Source: Lutjanus erythropterus (Eukaryota; Chordata; Actinopteri; Lutjaniformes; Lutjanidae). Taken from it: a DNA stretch of 64,000 bases. The stretch lies in assembly GCA_020091685.1 (NCBI GenBank), contig CM034598.1, forward strand, positions 16,907,362 through 16,971,361, in the 5' to 3' direction. Of the stretch, positions 41,539-55,287 are shown one piece after another. Position numbers and translations under genes: made by a program. The notes under the pieces are model-generated. The model did not search any database, was not told the DNA's origin, and saw only the letters and a program-made list of their open reading frames with translations. How positions within the stretch are numbered: position 1 is the stretch's first letter; each line of letters starts with the position of its first letter.

Positions 41539-43190
41539 CACTAGCAATCATGTAAGACTTGAATCAGAATTGCGTCTTGTCAAAAATCAGTTTCCTTATA
41601 GACACAGCTTTTCCTTCTATAAACACAGTTAAAAATTTACAGGATTAAGTCCCATCTATGGTCTGCATTCAGAACCTTTGTTTCTTATCATTAATAATGC
41701 CTGACACATCAAAGGTTTGCCTGCTGCAAATTATTATGTATGTAGTGGCCTGAAGACGAGAATCTGATCCAGGGACCAGAGTTACTGAGGTCAGATGTGG
41801 CCCACGAGCACGTACTTCCCGATCACTGGAGCTCATTAACTATTCTCTTTCCTCTCTTGTTTTTCTCCGCAGCCCTTCAACTAGCAGCTCCTTCTCCTCT
41901 CCACCTGCTATCTTGATGATGTAGTCCTGTACTTGTGAGAGTGGCTGGTGAGCAGTCCCCAAGGGAGTCAATGACTCTCAACTCCATCTCCTTCTGACAG
42001 ATATTTTCACCTTCAAGGTCTTACCATCATGCTTTTGTTTGAACACAGGGTTGAAAGCACTGCGCTGGTCAAACAGACCTGGACGCCGCAGAGGACCTGC
42101 ACATGTGCTGATGTCTTCATTATCATGGCAATGCCGTCCCTTTGACCGAACATAAATCATTATGCAGGGCAAAAGAGCAGGAGCTTTGAACAAGAATGCT
42201 GTTCAAATGTTCAATACGTTGGCCATTTCAGTCCAGATAACACTGTTGTGATGGCAGCTACGAGATTGGGCAGTTTGCTGAATAACTCCGAAGAAAATCA
42301 GTTTGATAGGACTCAAGCGATACATGCAGAAATCCCACTCTGCACGCCCTGGTCCACTGCATGTCATTTCCTTGACACATGCAATTAAGGGCTATCTATG
42401 CAAGCAGATAACAAACCTAAACCCTTGGCCCTCGCTTCACCTCGAGAGCCATGCTCCGAGATGCCGGCCCATCACGCTGAACAAATAACAATCCCTTCTC
42501 CGACAGGCTCATGCAGTCCACCATTTGCTGCAATGCAGAGGCGAGAGGAGCGCTACAGGACTTGTCTTATCCTTTCAAAGACGATCACTTCTCTCACCTT
42601 CAGGAAGATGTCACCACAGTTACACAGCGAGGACAGCCGCCAAACACTGACCCTTTGAGTGTGGCTGTGTGCATTTTTAAGGAGGATTCAGCCGAGTATG
42701 AAACATGTAAGGCTTATGATATTCTGTAATTGGATTTCCAAGAAAGCTGGTGACAAAGTCCCTCACACACCACTAATCCTTGCAATCAGCACTGCGGGCC
42801 TAAAGCGTGCTCTTCTTTGTAGATGAATATGGAGGGAGGGAAGAGAATGGAGCATGAAGCGAGGAAGAGTGCGGGATCGCTGATGAAGACGGGTGCGGGT
42901 CATGCTGTGACTGCATAAGGATGGACAGCCACTGAAGGCGTGCCGATGTGTCCTAACTAGGAATGCCCCCTGAAAGTCAAAGATCTGAATCATCAGTCGG
43001 AGACCCCCCAGTCAACTGAGACTTTTTCTGTCAAGCAGTCGTTCTTTTTGCTTTTCCAGCCGGTGTGCATAACAACAACAGGATAAAAGAGATAGAGACA
43101 GATAGAGGATAGAAGAAGAAATGCCCAAGGACATCATTTAAATGAGGAATTATAAATAAGGGGAGCCATAAACATGGTGATTTATGGTGG

Positions 43191-43585
43191 TTAAAGTGAT
43201 AGTTCACCCAAAAATGAAGAGCTTGTGTACCCGCTTCAGGCGTGTGCACGCGGATCAGGTCTGAGAGGCTACAGTTGACATTTAGGCTAAAAACATGGTG
43301 TACATGGCGTCATTTTGGGTCAAATTTTAATGCTGCGGCTTATGGACACTTGGACTACACCACATGAGCAGTATGGAGACATTTTGTGGGGGTTTTTTGT
43401 TCTTTTTTTACATTTTAAAACTGGTCACCATTCACTTCAATTGTACTGGATTTGGCTGCAACACTGTTTTCTGCTGAAGCTCCGAGAGCGTTTTGTGAAC
43501 TGGAGATCTTCACCCATCCTCACTTCAGCACAGTGGTGAGTAGATATTGAGTGAAATTTCATTTTCAGGTGAACTATTGCTTTAA
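43191..43585. mobile_element. 395-bp MITE with TTAAAG termini
   Basis: The left end TTAAAGTGATAGTTCACC and the inverted right end TTAAAGCAATAGTTCACC are nearly identical over about 28 bases, followed by AAAATGAA on both sides. TTAA edges fit a piggyBac-like or similar target. Body contains no coding frame of note. A G-run (43593-43604) follows directly. Confidence 0.85.
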
Positions 43586-44599
43586 CTAATGAGGGGGGGG
43601 GGGGCAAGAGGTTGGTAAAGAAGATTCATGTCATGTTTTTTAGCTGCAAGTTTGTACTGTAACAGCATGGCAGGCTGTAAACTTTACAAACTGACTCTCA
43701 AAGTCATCACAAATAACTGTGACGGAAGTGGAGAAAAGTGAAAGAAACAAAGCACAGGTGACACACCAACAGCTACTTCAACCCAGTGTAGCATTGAGTG
43801 TGTATGGCATTTGCTTATGTGCTTATTTTTGACACTGATAGGCTGAGATTATTATTACCGCCTTTGCCTCCCATGTCACACTCTAGCAAGGATTGCTACA
43901 GTGAGAGCTATTTTTTTACAGAGTAACATAAGCTTTGTTTAACAAGAAACAGGTGTTTTATTGCTCTGACCAAACTAACCAGACTCCATTTGCAAAACTG
44001 TACATTTAAGCTTCATTCAAACCTCAACAGAAACAAAATATAACTCACCAAATATGTCTTGGTTCGTCTTCCCACTCAAAAATCACCTACTCTGGTTTGG
44101 TTGAAATAAACCCCTAATTCATGGCGTGAAGGTCCGCGGAGCAGGTAGAGCAGCTGTCAGTGCTGTCAGCAGCCCAGCAGAAGAAAGCTCTGCAGTGTGC
44201 TGGGGTGTTATAACTGAACTAAAGCAGGACGCACGCTTTTACTTTCTCTGCCTGTGTGAAAATCTTATTTACATTAGATGACGAAGAAAGGTATTAAATT
44301 GCAAGTCCTACTAGTAAACATACACACATAGGCTGATACAGAGGTTTCGTGTGGCACACTGAACTGAATAAAAGAACAAATGGTCAAATATTTGTATTGA
44401 AAGCCCAAATTTGATTTGACTTAAAAGATTCAAAGTAGGTTAGGCCTACAGCCCGAGTCCGTACACACGCGGTCTAAGCATGATTTCTGTGCTGGGAGTA
44501 AGACGAGTTAGACGAGGCAGCGCGCCCAGGACAGCTGCGAAAAGCAACGAGGGAGACAGAGTTCAACATGTCAGCCCACAACAGCAAACATTCAAACTG

Positions 44600-47500
44600 T
44601 TGCTGTCAGAAGCGGTCTGGGCTTCTGCCTTCACAACAAACAGGCCAGATTAGCTTTGCTGAATCAGAGGAAACAGTTCACTTTAGGACTCGGTGACAGA
44701 TGCCTTCAAGAAAAGGAGAAACAAGGAGAAAACTCTCAGCCATATCAAAGAGATTAAAATAATAGTTTAAGAAGATGCCTCCACATTATTCGACCTGACG
44801 AAAGGAGAGCTGGGCTCGCCAGGGTAAAGATTTGTGGTGATATTTCAGGTATAGAGTGCTGCACCAGACTGACTTGTTTTGAATCCAATTCAACACAGCA
44901 GGGGAAATACCTGGCAGCTGAAAACCTCTCTTGTTCCTGTTCTTATTTGGATGATTGGAAAAAAAACAAGCCGAGTAAACTTTGCTGATGTCTGGCAGGC
45001 ACATATATTTTTCCATCAATGTCAAAACACTGGTTTGTTTGTCCTGCCCTCCTGTACACATCAATTCTATCTGTTCTTCCAAAACTAGCTTCTGTTTGTC
45101 ATTTTCTGTTTTTCCTCGGCTCCGAGACAGGACACCAACGAGTCCTGAAATTTCCATATTCCAGTTAGAGTGTGAACCATCTGAGTTTAATGCTTCCTGA
45201 CTAGTTGTTTCTGTCCTTTAGGGAGATTTCTGATCTGTCTCGTACATGGCTTATAAGCACTGCAAAGCCAAGAGTGTGGCACACAGGGCCACCGAGAGGG
45301 AATGACTATCTGCCACTCTCACTGGGTCCACTTCCTGTGCATGTAAAGTAAGCCTTCGCCCCTGGTGTCACTAATCAAATTACATGTCACAATTCATATC
45401 CTATGGCGTTGAAACAAACCGAGCCCAGCCATTGAGGGATTTGCATCGTAAAGCTTGATTACAGGGCTGAATTTTAAAACAGCACCTCTCCAGGACTGGC
45501 TCTTTGCCTTTCTCCCAAGGAATAATAGAATAAGTGAATGAGGACGGGAGATGGGACCAGTTGTTTAACCTTGAAGACATCACGTAAAGAATTCCCTCTC
45601 CTTCTCAGCCTCAATCCAGGCCCGGTTAAGTATGTAGAGTCCAGTGCCACTTTTCATCTTATTAGTGCCCTTGCTGAGACGGCGCTCCATCCCTGAATGA
45701 TAATGCTGGAGGTAGTGGAGAGACAGAGAGAGAGATGGAAAACAGAGGCCGACAACAGTGAGCGAGCCGTAATCCTATATATGCCAGGTCCCCGGCATAG
45801 AGAACTCTTGAATATGCCTTACTCACCTTACTTTTCTAAAGTAAATTTCCCCGCAAAAACCAATAAAGATTTCTAGCAAGGGGCTTCACTTTAGAGCCAT
45901 TTCATATAGAGGCGAGAGCAAGAAGTTTTCTCACATTAGATGAAAAGATGTGCTCCGTTTTATCCTCAGTGGACCTTTCATTGTCTGGATATGTGCTGGG
46001 CACTAATGCCACCAAGAAAAAGTCCAGTCTAATTTGGTGTCAGTCTGATATCCTGTCTGATATGGCACACTGTGCTGGGATGTCCCAGGTTTAGAGATAT
46101 TTGTCTTATGATAACATGATGAAGACACACTAAAATGGATGGGATCTGCGTGGTAGTCTAATTAGTAAAAGCAAAATATTGAGACATAAATGGACTTTTA
46201 AGATAAATTGATATATTTGCCATTAAATAATGATTCTGCTTTTGACAGTCTGTTCACCTTAATTACAAAAAGGTTACTAATCCATATTTTCTCACTGAAA
46301 AAAATTGTATGGCCTGAGATCCAAGCCATACAAACAGTTTAAGCATTATTTGTACAGACTACGTTTGCCTGAAGTTTCAGCTGCCGTCCCATTGACAATG
46401 CAGGTGTGTGGAATTTTGCTTATAGTGCTCACAACACTAAAATCACATATTTACACTGTGTTGATTACTTAGGCCGCATATTATTAGAAAGAAATGTGAC
46501 CAGGACACCATTTTGGGTCTGGTTTCTCTTTGGCTGAAATATGAGAAAATTAAGAACCAGGCCACCATGTTGAAAACGGGTGTGGGGAGGACTGAGAGGA
46601 ACACGGACTTGGATTACAGCACACGCAGAGGAAGTGTAACTTCAGTCTCTGCTCAGGATGCCATTACCACAGTATGTTTACGTAGCAAATAGCTGTTTGC
46701 TGGCATCTAATGAGGTCGAATGTTGTATATTGCACCTTTAAACAGTCTTGAAACTCTTTTCACCCAAAGAAATAGTCCCTGTAAAGTTAAAGGTTAAGAG
46801 GACAGTATGGTTTATTTCCTTATATCTGGGCTGTTAGTTTTATGCATCATGATAACGTTATATTCACTGAAGTAATTGGTAAGATGTGAGCGACACAGTG
46901 AAACTGTTAACAATATGTCTAAAGGGGCAACAAGCACAACAATCTGTCGACCACTGAATGTAAGCAAGCCAATGGTTTTGCAGGAACAGCTACAACTGCA
47001 TTTGAAGGTAAACCTAAAAGTGAGAATAAGTGTAATGTTGGCAATAATCCCTTATTGTACAGGAAAACTGTGAGTGTGCAAAACTATAAGAACAGTAGGT
47101 CAACATAGATGCAGAAAGTTTAGTTGTAAATGGCGGTGGATGTTTACAACAAACACTTTGGCTTGTATTTTTACTGTTCGGCTTCATTCTCTGTTCCAAA
47201 TACATTTGACTAATGCTAGTCAGTCTAGGTTGTGTAGGCCTTGTTTCCTGGTTTTAAAGGCTGCTTTACAGTAATGTAATGTCATTTACTGAACTTACAG
47301 ACTGTTCTAGCTGTTCAATTATTTGCCTTTACCCACTTAGTCTCATTCTCTTAATATTTTGTTTGAGCATCAATAGTCATCCTTACAATATCATTACAAT
47401 ATCAAGGTATTTGGTTAACATGGTTGTATCCATATCACCCCAACCCTAAGATTGCATTAAAGACTTTATTTAAATTGTATCTATATTTTGTGCTAGTCGC

Positions 47501-48260
47501 ATTCTTTAGTGGGTTGGTGGCTATACAACTTCTACAATAGGGAACTCAACAAGAGTCTTCATTACACCTAAATAATTCATTCAGTTACAGGGCATCCTAG
47601 GGCTAAAAAAAGCTTTACTCTGAGACAAACCCCTGAAATTGGGAGTGAAATGTTCACTGACTTTTCACAAACTTCGGCCACTTGAGAGCAAATTCCAAAC
47701 TTAAGCTTCTTTATGCATAAAAGACCCAAAGTCTATCCCCTTACAGCTTAGGGACGGGCCTACAGTAGCAGCAGCGGCAGCAGCAGCTGCATTACAAAGG
47801 GCTGGAAGAAAATACATTGCACAAAGTGTTGAGAAAAAAAGCAAGTGAACTGATGAGACTTCTCTGTGCCCTTGACATATTTAAGAATGGTATGTTATTC
47901 AGTCTCACTGCCCATTTGCACTAGAAAGAGTGAGGTGCTATTCACACATAATGTACGTTCGTCTATGGTAAGTTAATTTCAAAGGCTAATTTTGGCCGCT
48001 GTCCACTTCACAGCAATTGTGGGTCTAATACTGAATATAGGTGGGAGAAAAACCAACTCAAGTTTCACGATACTGATACTGCTCCTCAGGATTTCTGCAT
48101 CCATTTCTATAACTGCTGAATTGACTGTATCTATATATAATAATTAATGCTTAGCTCATTAGCTTGATGCTAACACATAAAGGAAATTATCACTGTGATC
48201 ATGATAATATTATCTCAACAAACAGATCCATTTTACTTCACATGCTTAACATGAAACGAA
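44600..48260. other. intron 2 stretch, mostly unique DNA
   Basis: No gene and no complete mobile element seen. 46440-46741 ends in TTGCACCTTTAAA and may be a decayed copy of the repeat at 18188. Around 47768 is a short CAGCAG/GCAGCAGCAGC run. Confidence 0.4.
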
Positions 48261-48262
48261 AT

Positions 48263-49402
48263 GCATGCTCATACTTTCAGGCACATATTTCCTGCTCTGT
48301 GCAAACAAACTAATAGCTGCTGACTTCACAGTGCTAATTCAATCTGCTACTCTGGTTTAAACACTCCAGACTGACCAGCTACGGCAACCTCAAAGGGCCA
48401 AAACTCAAACTCAAAATTCTCAACGAGTTCAAAAATACAGCCAGGGTCTCTAATAATTTTGGCCTAACAACTTATTTTGCTTATTATTTTCTTATGGCAC
48501 TAACTTGAAAAGCAGGAACAACTAAATGTAGCCATTTACCACAAAAAGTATTTTATTTACCACTTTTATGTGCAGTATGGCAATGATGCTGCTGAAATGA
48601 AACCCAGAAAGGCTAACTTAAGTGTGATGTGCATTGTTTGACTAGAGATGGGACTGATCTGATTCAATATCGATATTTGGCCTCATATTGGTCTAAGGCA
48701 TTTTAGGAGTATCAAACTTGTGTCACTAATCCACATTCCAATCTAAATTCAAAAATACTACATATTTGCCTCGTGTTTATGTGTCACCACTACACAAGGC
48801 ACAAAGCAATGTGAGATGAGAGCTGAATAACACTATTCACTTCAACTCTGCATTAGCAGGTACTAAAAGAGAGAAATATGCATACTTTATGTGCTATGAT
48901 ACACTTGGAGTTGAGAAAAGTACTAGCCACCTTACTCATAGTATGACAATAAGCCAACACAAAACCCCATAATGGTTGAAGGACACCATTACACAAGTTA
49001 TATTATACAAACTATGCAAGCTTTCCAGACTAAAGTTCAGTTTCAGCCTCATGTAGTCTTATTATTAGTAAAACTACTACTAACAACAATAATAATAATA
49101 ATTTTAATAATCACCATTATCATCATCATAAACATTGAGAAAAAAAGAGCTCTGTATCAGTATAGCATTTGTGTAAGCAAATATTCAAATTCATATATTG
49201 GAATCGGCTCTGGACTGAAAAAAAAAAAAAAAAAAGTGGAACCGTACCTCTCTACTCAAGATATACAGTCTCTAGAAGTGTGTAATTCAAATTTTTCCCA
49301 ATGTCTAGTGTTGAAAAAGCAAATAAAAATCACAATATTGAATTGCAATACTTAAGAATTGGAATACATATTGAAGTATCATGATATCAAATCACGGGAT
49401 AA
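48263..49402 (+). mobile_element. dispersed element family X, copy 2, interrupted
   Basis: Starts near ATGCTCATACTTTCAGGCA, with AATAGCTGCTGACTTCACAG, CGGCAACCTCAAAGGGCCAA and ATGATGCTGCTGAAATGAAA. It resumes after the insertion with AATAAAAATCACAATATTGA and GATATCAAATCACGGGATAA. Matches copy 1 at 25090 in the same orientation. Confidence 0.75.
48643..49235. mobile_element. probable hAT-like element nested in family X copy 2
   Basis: Starts TAGAGATGGGACTGATCTGA with ATATCGATATTTGGCC and ends near TATTGGAATCGGCTCTGGAC plus a poly-A. These motifs recall the ends of common fish hAT elements. The exact right boundary is uncertain. Confidence 0.45.
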
Positions 49403-49689
49403 CTCTGATACTGAACGGGTGCAGTTCATCTAAAGATATCCACAGATACTGTAGACATTGATCTACAGTTCAGTATAGGAGACAGGTATGTGCAAAGATG
49501 AAGGAAGAGCCACTGTGCTGTGTGCTTACAATCCACTTCACATCACACACGCAGGTATACACAAACACAGTGGTTGGTCACTTCATCTCTCCATCTTCAG
49601 CTCTGTGCCTCTCTGCTCCACTATTCCCTTCTCTCATAAACATAGCTAAGCCACTGAACTCTCCCAAGTTCTTTTTCATCATGTTCTAG

Positions 49690-50480
49690 CACTGTCAGGG
49701 CTGCAAAGGGCACCGGCATCTGAGAGAAGCTTCCCATTGAGGCCTTTGGAATGGATTCACTCCAAACGGCCTTTTCATTCTGCAGCTGCGATGGATTAGC
49801 TCTGTCATGGGTCCAGATGAGGTTTGCCTTCCTGATCTGCACGCCACGCCGGGCAAAATAAAGCCACGCCACCGAGATAAAAGAAAGAAGGAAAAATAAA
49901 ATTAAGGGACAGGAATCGCGCCGGCGGCGACCCAATGGTCAATGATAGAACACTTCAATATTTCATCACAGAGTCATGCATGGACACACAAACACGCGGA
50001 CAGCGGCCTGGGAGCAACCGCCCACAGGTTTTATGTAGCCATGTGTGAAATGGCAAGAGCCACACAACAGCACTCTGCGAATTAACCATTGAAGGGAGAA
50101 ACAGAGGAGGGTCATGGTTGAGCGGGCACATCATGTTCATTTAATTCTCACTCATGGGAACAGTGAGCACTAAGGACAGGAGAACGGTGGTAAGACGCAT
50201 GTAAAGCCAGACAACACCAGTGTGTCGCAAGGAGACGTTTCCCCGTTCACACCTATAAAAACATTCCCTTAAATTAAAGTTGGACAAAACTGAAGCGTGG
50301 CAGTGGCAACTGCTTCCTTGACGACCGCAGAGCAGATGAGTCAAAGCACCTTGGAGCTTTATAGTCGCCTACAACCAAACTATTCCAAGCATATTATTCA
50401 TGGCCATTTGATTATCACTCTGCTCTTTATGGCATTCATGCAGATTCGATTACACTCAAATCGTTCAATGTGAATCAGTG
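49690..50480. promoter_or_regulatory. candidate conserved non-coding block in intron 2
   Basis: An 800-bp stretch without recognisable repeats. It has mixed composition and motifs such as CATATTATTCATGGCCATTTGATTATCACTC toward the end. Open frames on both strands are short and look random. Regulatory role is a guess from texture only. Confidence 0.25.
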
Positions 50481-52609
50481 AACAATCAGAAATATATTGG
50501 CGCTTGTTGCAGTGACAACACAGATAAAGTGATCTGAGTGGCCCGCCAGAAGATATTTCTGTTTCAGTGTCATCGGCAGTTTATTCCAGCACATCAACAG
50601 ATCGTGCTCTGGCATTGCTGGGGTCTTCAATCTATGCCTGCAATCACAGTCGCTGTAATTGTCTATAAATCCCCCCCCGTCTCCAGAGGTGCTGGTCTGC
50701 ATTATGTCTTTCATTACATAAGATGTGTTTAATATTAACCACAGAGGCTATTCGTGGCACCGCATGTCTTATTTGCATCTCTGTATCACTGCAAGGAATA
50801 TGCTAATATCATTTTTTTTTTCTTGCTCCTCTCCTTCAGCCTGTATGCTAGAGTGCCCGTACACTAGTTTCACAAGGTTATGATGCTTCAGTGGCCCGGC
50901 GACTGTGAACTGTCACAAGCAATCAGTTATGATGGAGCCCTTGTTTCTGCACAGACATGCAGCTTTGGCAGGGCTCTGCTAGCGACTGCCTCTTTTGAAA
51001 CAGGCCAGGAACGTGCGGATCAATCTGCTCAGTCGGCAGACGGGAGAGCTGGAAGCTGGAAGCCCCGTCGCACTGTGATCCAATATTTACTAGTTGGGAG
51101 AGTACATCGTGACACTCCCTGTTGATGTTTTGTATTCATCACAACGCCGCCCTGATGTCCGCCTCATTTTTGACTGTCTTTAGCACAGAAAACATACGCC
51201 GCCACACACATACAGAGAGAAAGCAAAACAATAAACAGCAGATAACGCAGTCCAAGTGGACCGAGAAGATTATACGGCACATAGGTGCCAATTAATGCTT
51301 TTCTGCAGGCTCTTCAGAAATAATAAAAGGACCAAAAGTGTTTCCTTTCATAAGCTGTCTGACCTTGGTTAGGACAATGCAGTCAGCAGCTCCTTTTGAG
51401 GAAGACTACAGAGTTTCCTCTTTTTCTTTTTGGACCCAGTGAAGCCAGGCCAATGCAGCAACTTCCGATGAGGCACGATGCGGATGTGCTATTCCAGCTC
51501 AAGTAGGGGATTACTGATTCAGTGATTATGGGTATTGTAGGGGAGTCTAGTGAATGGCCAATAGCTAGCTGAGTGTGACTGCAACGGCTGCAGGAACATA
51601 GCTGTAATGGGCTTTGTGGGAGAGATTAAATATATATAAAGAGAGGGAGAGATAGAAATGAGAAAGACAGGGAGGGGGGAGGAAAAGTAAAAAATGCTGA
51701 CTGCAATGTCAGAGATCTTTTCAAGTGACAAGTTTTGAAAACGCTCTTCCTTTCTTCTTATTCTTTACAGACTCTGTCCCTGCCTTTTCACAACTGGTGC
51801 ATGAGGGTAAATGACATTTAGAAATGAAAAATAATCTCTGTCACAAACGACGTTTTCCACTCTCCTTGAGAGGTTTTGCTCATTGAGAAAACAAATTGGA
51901 AAGCAGCCATCACATGCAGCTGAGCTGCTGGCAGACATATCCCTGATGCACCTGAGATGAATAGTCCACAATAGCAGCCTGTCCCCCCTGTTCATTTTAC
52001 TTAAAATGCACCACATGTTCAGGCTTTTTCTTATCATAAACAGTTTTTTTCTCGCATGGAGCACAGAAACGAATGCTTGCTATGAATGCACCGCTAAGAT
52101 TTTGTGTGGTCCCTCATCGAGTTTATCGCTGCTTTTTATATGGTCAGTCTGTTCCTCGTGTTCATCACAACGCAGCGCTGATATCATCTTCAATAACAGA
52201 ACACAGACTTAGCCTGTCATTGTTGACTTATAGTTCAGAAACCGCCCCATTATTTGAACAGTGGTGAACAGATGTGCGCAGCATAGATGGGCTGTCATGT
52301 TGCATCATGTCTGCTGACGAAAACCCAGGGCTTGATCTACGCCTTGCATTCATGAGTTTGCCATAAAGCTCCCATATGGGTCAGTGTTGCACAGATTATT
52401 CTTAAAGCTAGTTTTTGTTGGTCGATAAATGGGTAACATTAGGTTTTTATTGCTCAGTTGTGGCATGAATTGTTTTTATACTTGAAGATTTTATTGTCAA
52501 CAAAATCTATTTAAGTGTTAAAGCTTTATGAGTAATCCTATGTCCCAGTCTGGCTACTGCAGTATGTATTACATAAAAAAGAATCAGTTATCATCTTAAT
52601 ACAGCACTA

Positions 52610-52995
52610 TAGGGCTGCAACTAAGTATTAATTCCAATATTGATCAACCTGCTGGTTATTTTCACAATTAATCAATGAATTGTTTAGTCTATAAAATATA
52701 AAGACATAAAAACTGAAAAATGATCATCAAATATTTCAAGAAACTAAAGTCACATCTTCAAATTGCTTCTTTTGTCCAACCAACAGTTTAAAACCCAAAG
52801 ACTCTTAACAATCCAAAGGCATTTAAATGGCAAAGAAAACCAGCAAATCATTACATTTAAGAGGCTGGAACCAGCAAATGAAAATTATATTTTTGCTTGA
52901 AAATTGACTGAAATTATTAATTACCTGTTAGAATAGTTTCAACTAATTTTCTTTCGATCAACCAAACAATTAATCGACTAATCACTGCAGCTCTA
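52610..52995. mobile_element. 386-bp hAT-like MITE, nearly complete
   Basis: The left end TAGGGCTGCAACTAA and the inverted right end TAGAGCTGCAGTGATTAG form terminal repeats. Flanks CAGCACTA and TAGTACTA agree at 6 of 8 positions, as expected for an old 8-bp target duplication. Other members are at 33451 and 57377. Confidence 0.85.
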
Positions 52996-54175
52996 TAGTA
53001 CTATATACAGGAGCTGCATGCTGGCTGTGTTGTCTGAGTGAAATAAGTGCAGGCTGTAAGGTGATGATATCTTCAGGGCACCATGACAGCCTGTCCATAA
53101 TCATTTCACCTTAATCCCTCTTCTCACTTGCAATTTATCACATCCCCAGAAAATTGAGCGGATAGATAAAAGAAATCAATAAGAAATTCAAAGACTCCAG
53201 CATCCCCACAGCAGGTCTCAACACACCACAAAAGATTGATAACTGTCAGGGCCGGAGAAATCTTTAAGAAGTACCAATGTAAATCTATTATGTGATTTAC
53301 TGACCCTCCAAATCAAAAATATGTCTAAACCCTATACGCTTTTTATTTTCCATTGCTGCTGAAATGGCCAAACGCCCGGTGTTTGTGAAAGATATATGGA
53401 GATTTGAAGTTAGCACAGCAGCAAGGGAGGAAAGCTGTTGTTTTATCAAACAACATCTGCCAGCGTCATTGATTCCAAGACAAATAACACTCCGACAGCA
53501 ACACTTCTCCTCAGGTTGGGTTTAAGAGGATCTTTTGATATTCTGATTAAAAATTCATTGTGTTGAATCTGCCTTAGAGTGTGTTTTCTATGTTTTCTAT
53601 TCTGAATCTCATTACAGCTTCAGCTGTGTGCCTGACTTTAGCATAGATAAATAAATAAAACTACAGCAGAGGGCATCTCATGGCCAGAAAAATAGGTCAA
53701 AATAATGTTCCCTTCGGAGGTTTGGCTTTTGGAATTTTCCCAGCCTTTTATGTGTTTGTTGTATGAAAAGGCTATAAAATCATGTGACCAGAACAAAGAG
53801 CACTGGTGATTGTAATCACTCCAATTAGACTTCCGGAGAATTATAGAAAGTATTGGATAGATTATTTGTATTTCATCAGCACTAAATTTCAGCGGGACAT
53901 GCAGCGTTTTGCTGTAATGTAGTAACAATAACTGTAGGACATACCGGTTTCACAATTTCTATATTCAATCAAAAATCAAATGAAATAAGGTGTCAATTTT
54001 AATAATCAAATTTTAAAAAGTATTTTTGCCAGTGTTTTTTCTTTCGCTTCACTCCCACCTACTTTGCGGCGTCTGGTGCATGTCAAAAGGAGAAAAACTC
54101 AAAAGTCTATCACTGGCATAGCCATCACTGTTAAAAGAACATGTAGAAAAAATGAAAAATCCTAAAACTAAAAAA

Positions 54176-54308
54176 TCCATCCATCCATCCATTTTCTGTG
54201 ACCACTTATTCCCGAAGGGTCGCGGGGGGCTGGAGCCCGTCCCAGCTGACATTGGGCGAGAGGCGGGGTTCACCCTGGACAAGTCGCCAGTTCATCGCAG
54301 GGCTGACA
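54176..54308 (-). mobile_element. 3' tail of a LINE-type retrotransposon
   Basis: A TCCA microsatellite (54176-54191) is followed by TTTTCTGTGACCACTTATTC, GGTCGCGGGGGGCTGGAGCC, CCAGCTGACATTGGGCGAGA and GTCGCCAGTTCATCGCAGGG. This conserved block is a hallmark of the 3' end of an abundant fish non-LTR element; the TCCA repeat is its tail. No reverse transcriptase frame: strongly 5'-truncated. Confidence 0.85.
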
Positions 54309-54317
54309 AACTAAAAA

Positions 54318-54400
54318 AATCGAAAGATCAAAAAAACAAAAACAAAAAAAAAAAAAAAAAAACACAAAACAAAACAAAACAAAACAAAACAAAAAAAGAC
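54318..54400 (+). repeat. A-rich / AAAAC repeat
   Basis: A-run followed by about six AAAAC units. Confidence 0.9.
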
Positions 54401-54880
54401 AACAAATCAAATTGAATTGTGACCTTAAAATCGGAGAATCAGAGAATTAGAGAATTATTCCACCCTTCCACCCTCAAGTTTTGTCATTTTTCATGTTGTT
54501 TTAGTGTTTATTTTGTAGGTTATCCTGTTGACTTTGGCAGGTTTAGCAGGTTGCCGGGCCGATATGGGAATGTTGAGGGACTCATCTGTAGCCAAATGAA
54601 TAATGAGAGAAGTAGATCGGAGGCCGGTTTGTTTATATGTTTATTCATGTTGCTTTTTGTGGAAGTTTATACTGCAGCATGAGCTGTGTAGCGTTAGCTT
54701 TGTCATTATATGGAAAACAGCCAGTTCTGCTTTGTAATCCTTGTTGCCAGTGTGTGAGCTCATGTTTTTGTGTTGCTGCTGTATGTAAATTTACTTGATA
54801 GACATTCCCTGAAGGTAACAATATAGCTTAAATTGCATTCTGTAGTTGAATCAGGTGCCTCTCAGCTTGAGGACATCAAG

Positions 54881-54946
54881 CTTGAAGGAACACAAAGGGC
54901 TGAAGCACTATAAATTAATCAGTTGTGCTCCTTGTGTTCCTTTAAG
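54881..54946 (+). other. long imperfect hairpin (miRNA-precursor-like shape)
   Basis: CTTGAAGGAACACAA (54881-54895) pairs without a break with TTGTGTTCCTTTAAG (54932-54946; one G-U). After a bulged A, GGG pairs with TCC, then an internal loop, then GCAC with GTGC. The terminal loop is 16 bases (54909-54924). About 22 pairs in 66 bases. The sequence matches no microRNA I recognise. Just upstream a second small hairpin, AGCTTGA/TCAAGCT (54864-54882), overlaps it by two bases. It could equally be a relic of a palindromic transposon. Confidence 0.45.
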
Positions 54947-55287
54947 TAACAATATTTTATGCATTATGTGAAAAAGAAATGGTCAGACTGGAGAAGATAA
55001 TTTGTTCGGCAATGCTGTGTAATATTTGATTAGCACCCATTTAGCCAAGCAGGCAGATTGTGGCTGATTTAGTTAATTGAGAGACAATGTGCAATTTTTA
55101 CCCCCATTGACAATCTATTGATTGAAAAGTGGCTATAATTTCAGTTGACTAAAGCTTTAAGCTATGTCTTGATATATGACCCATATCTCTACAAACACAT
55201 TTTCAAAAAACAGACCATGAATTCTCAAATATAATGAAAATGATGGTATAGAATACAATGCATTGCTGTGGATTAAACTACCCAACA

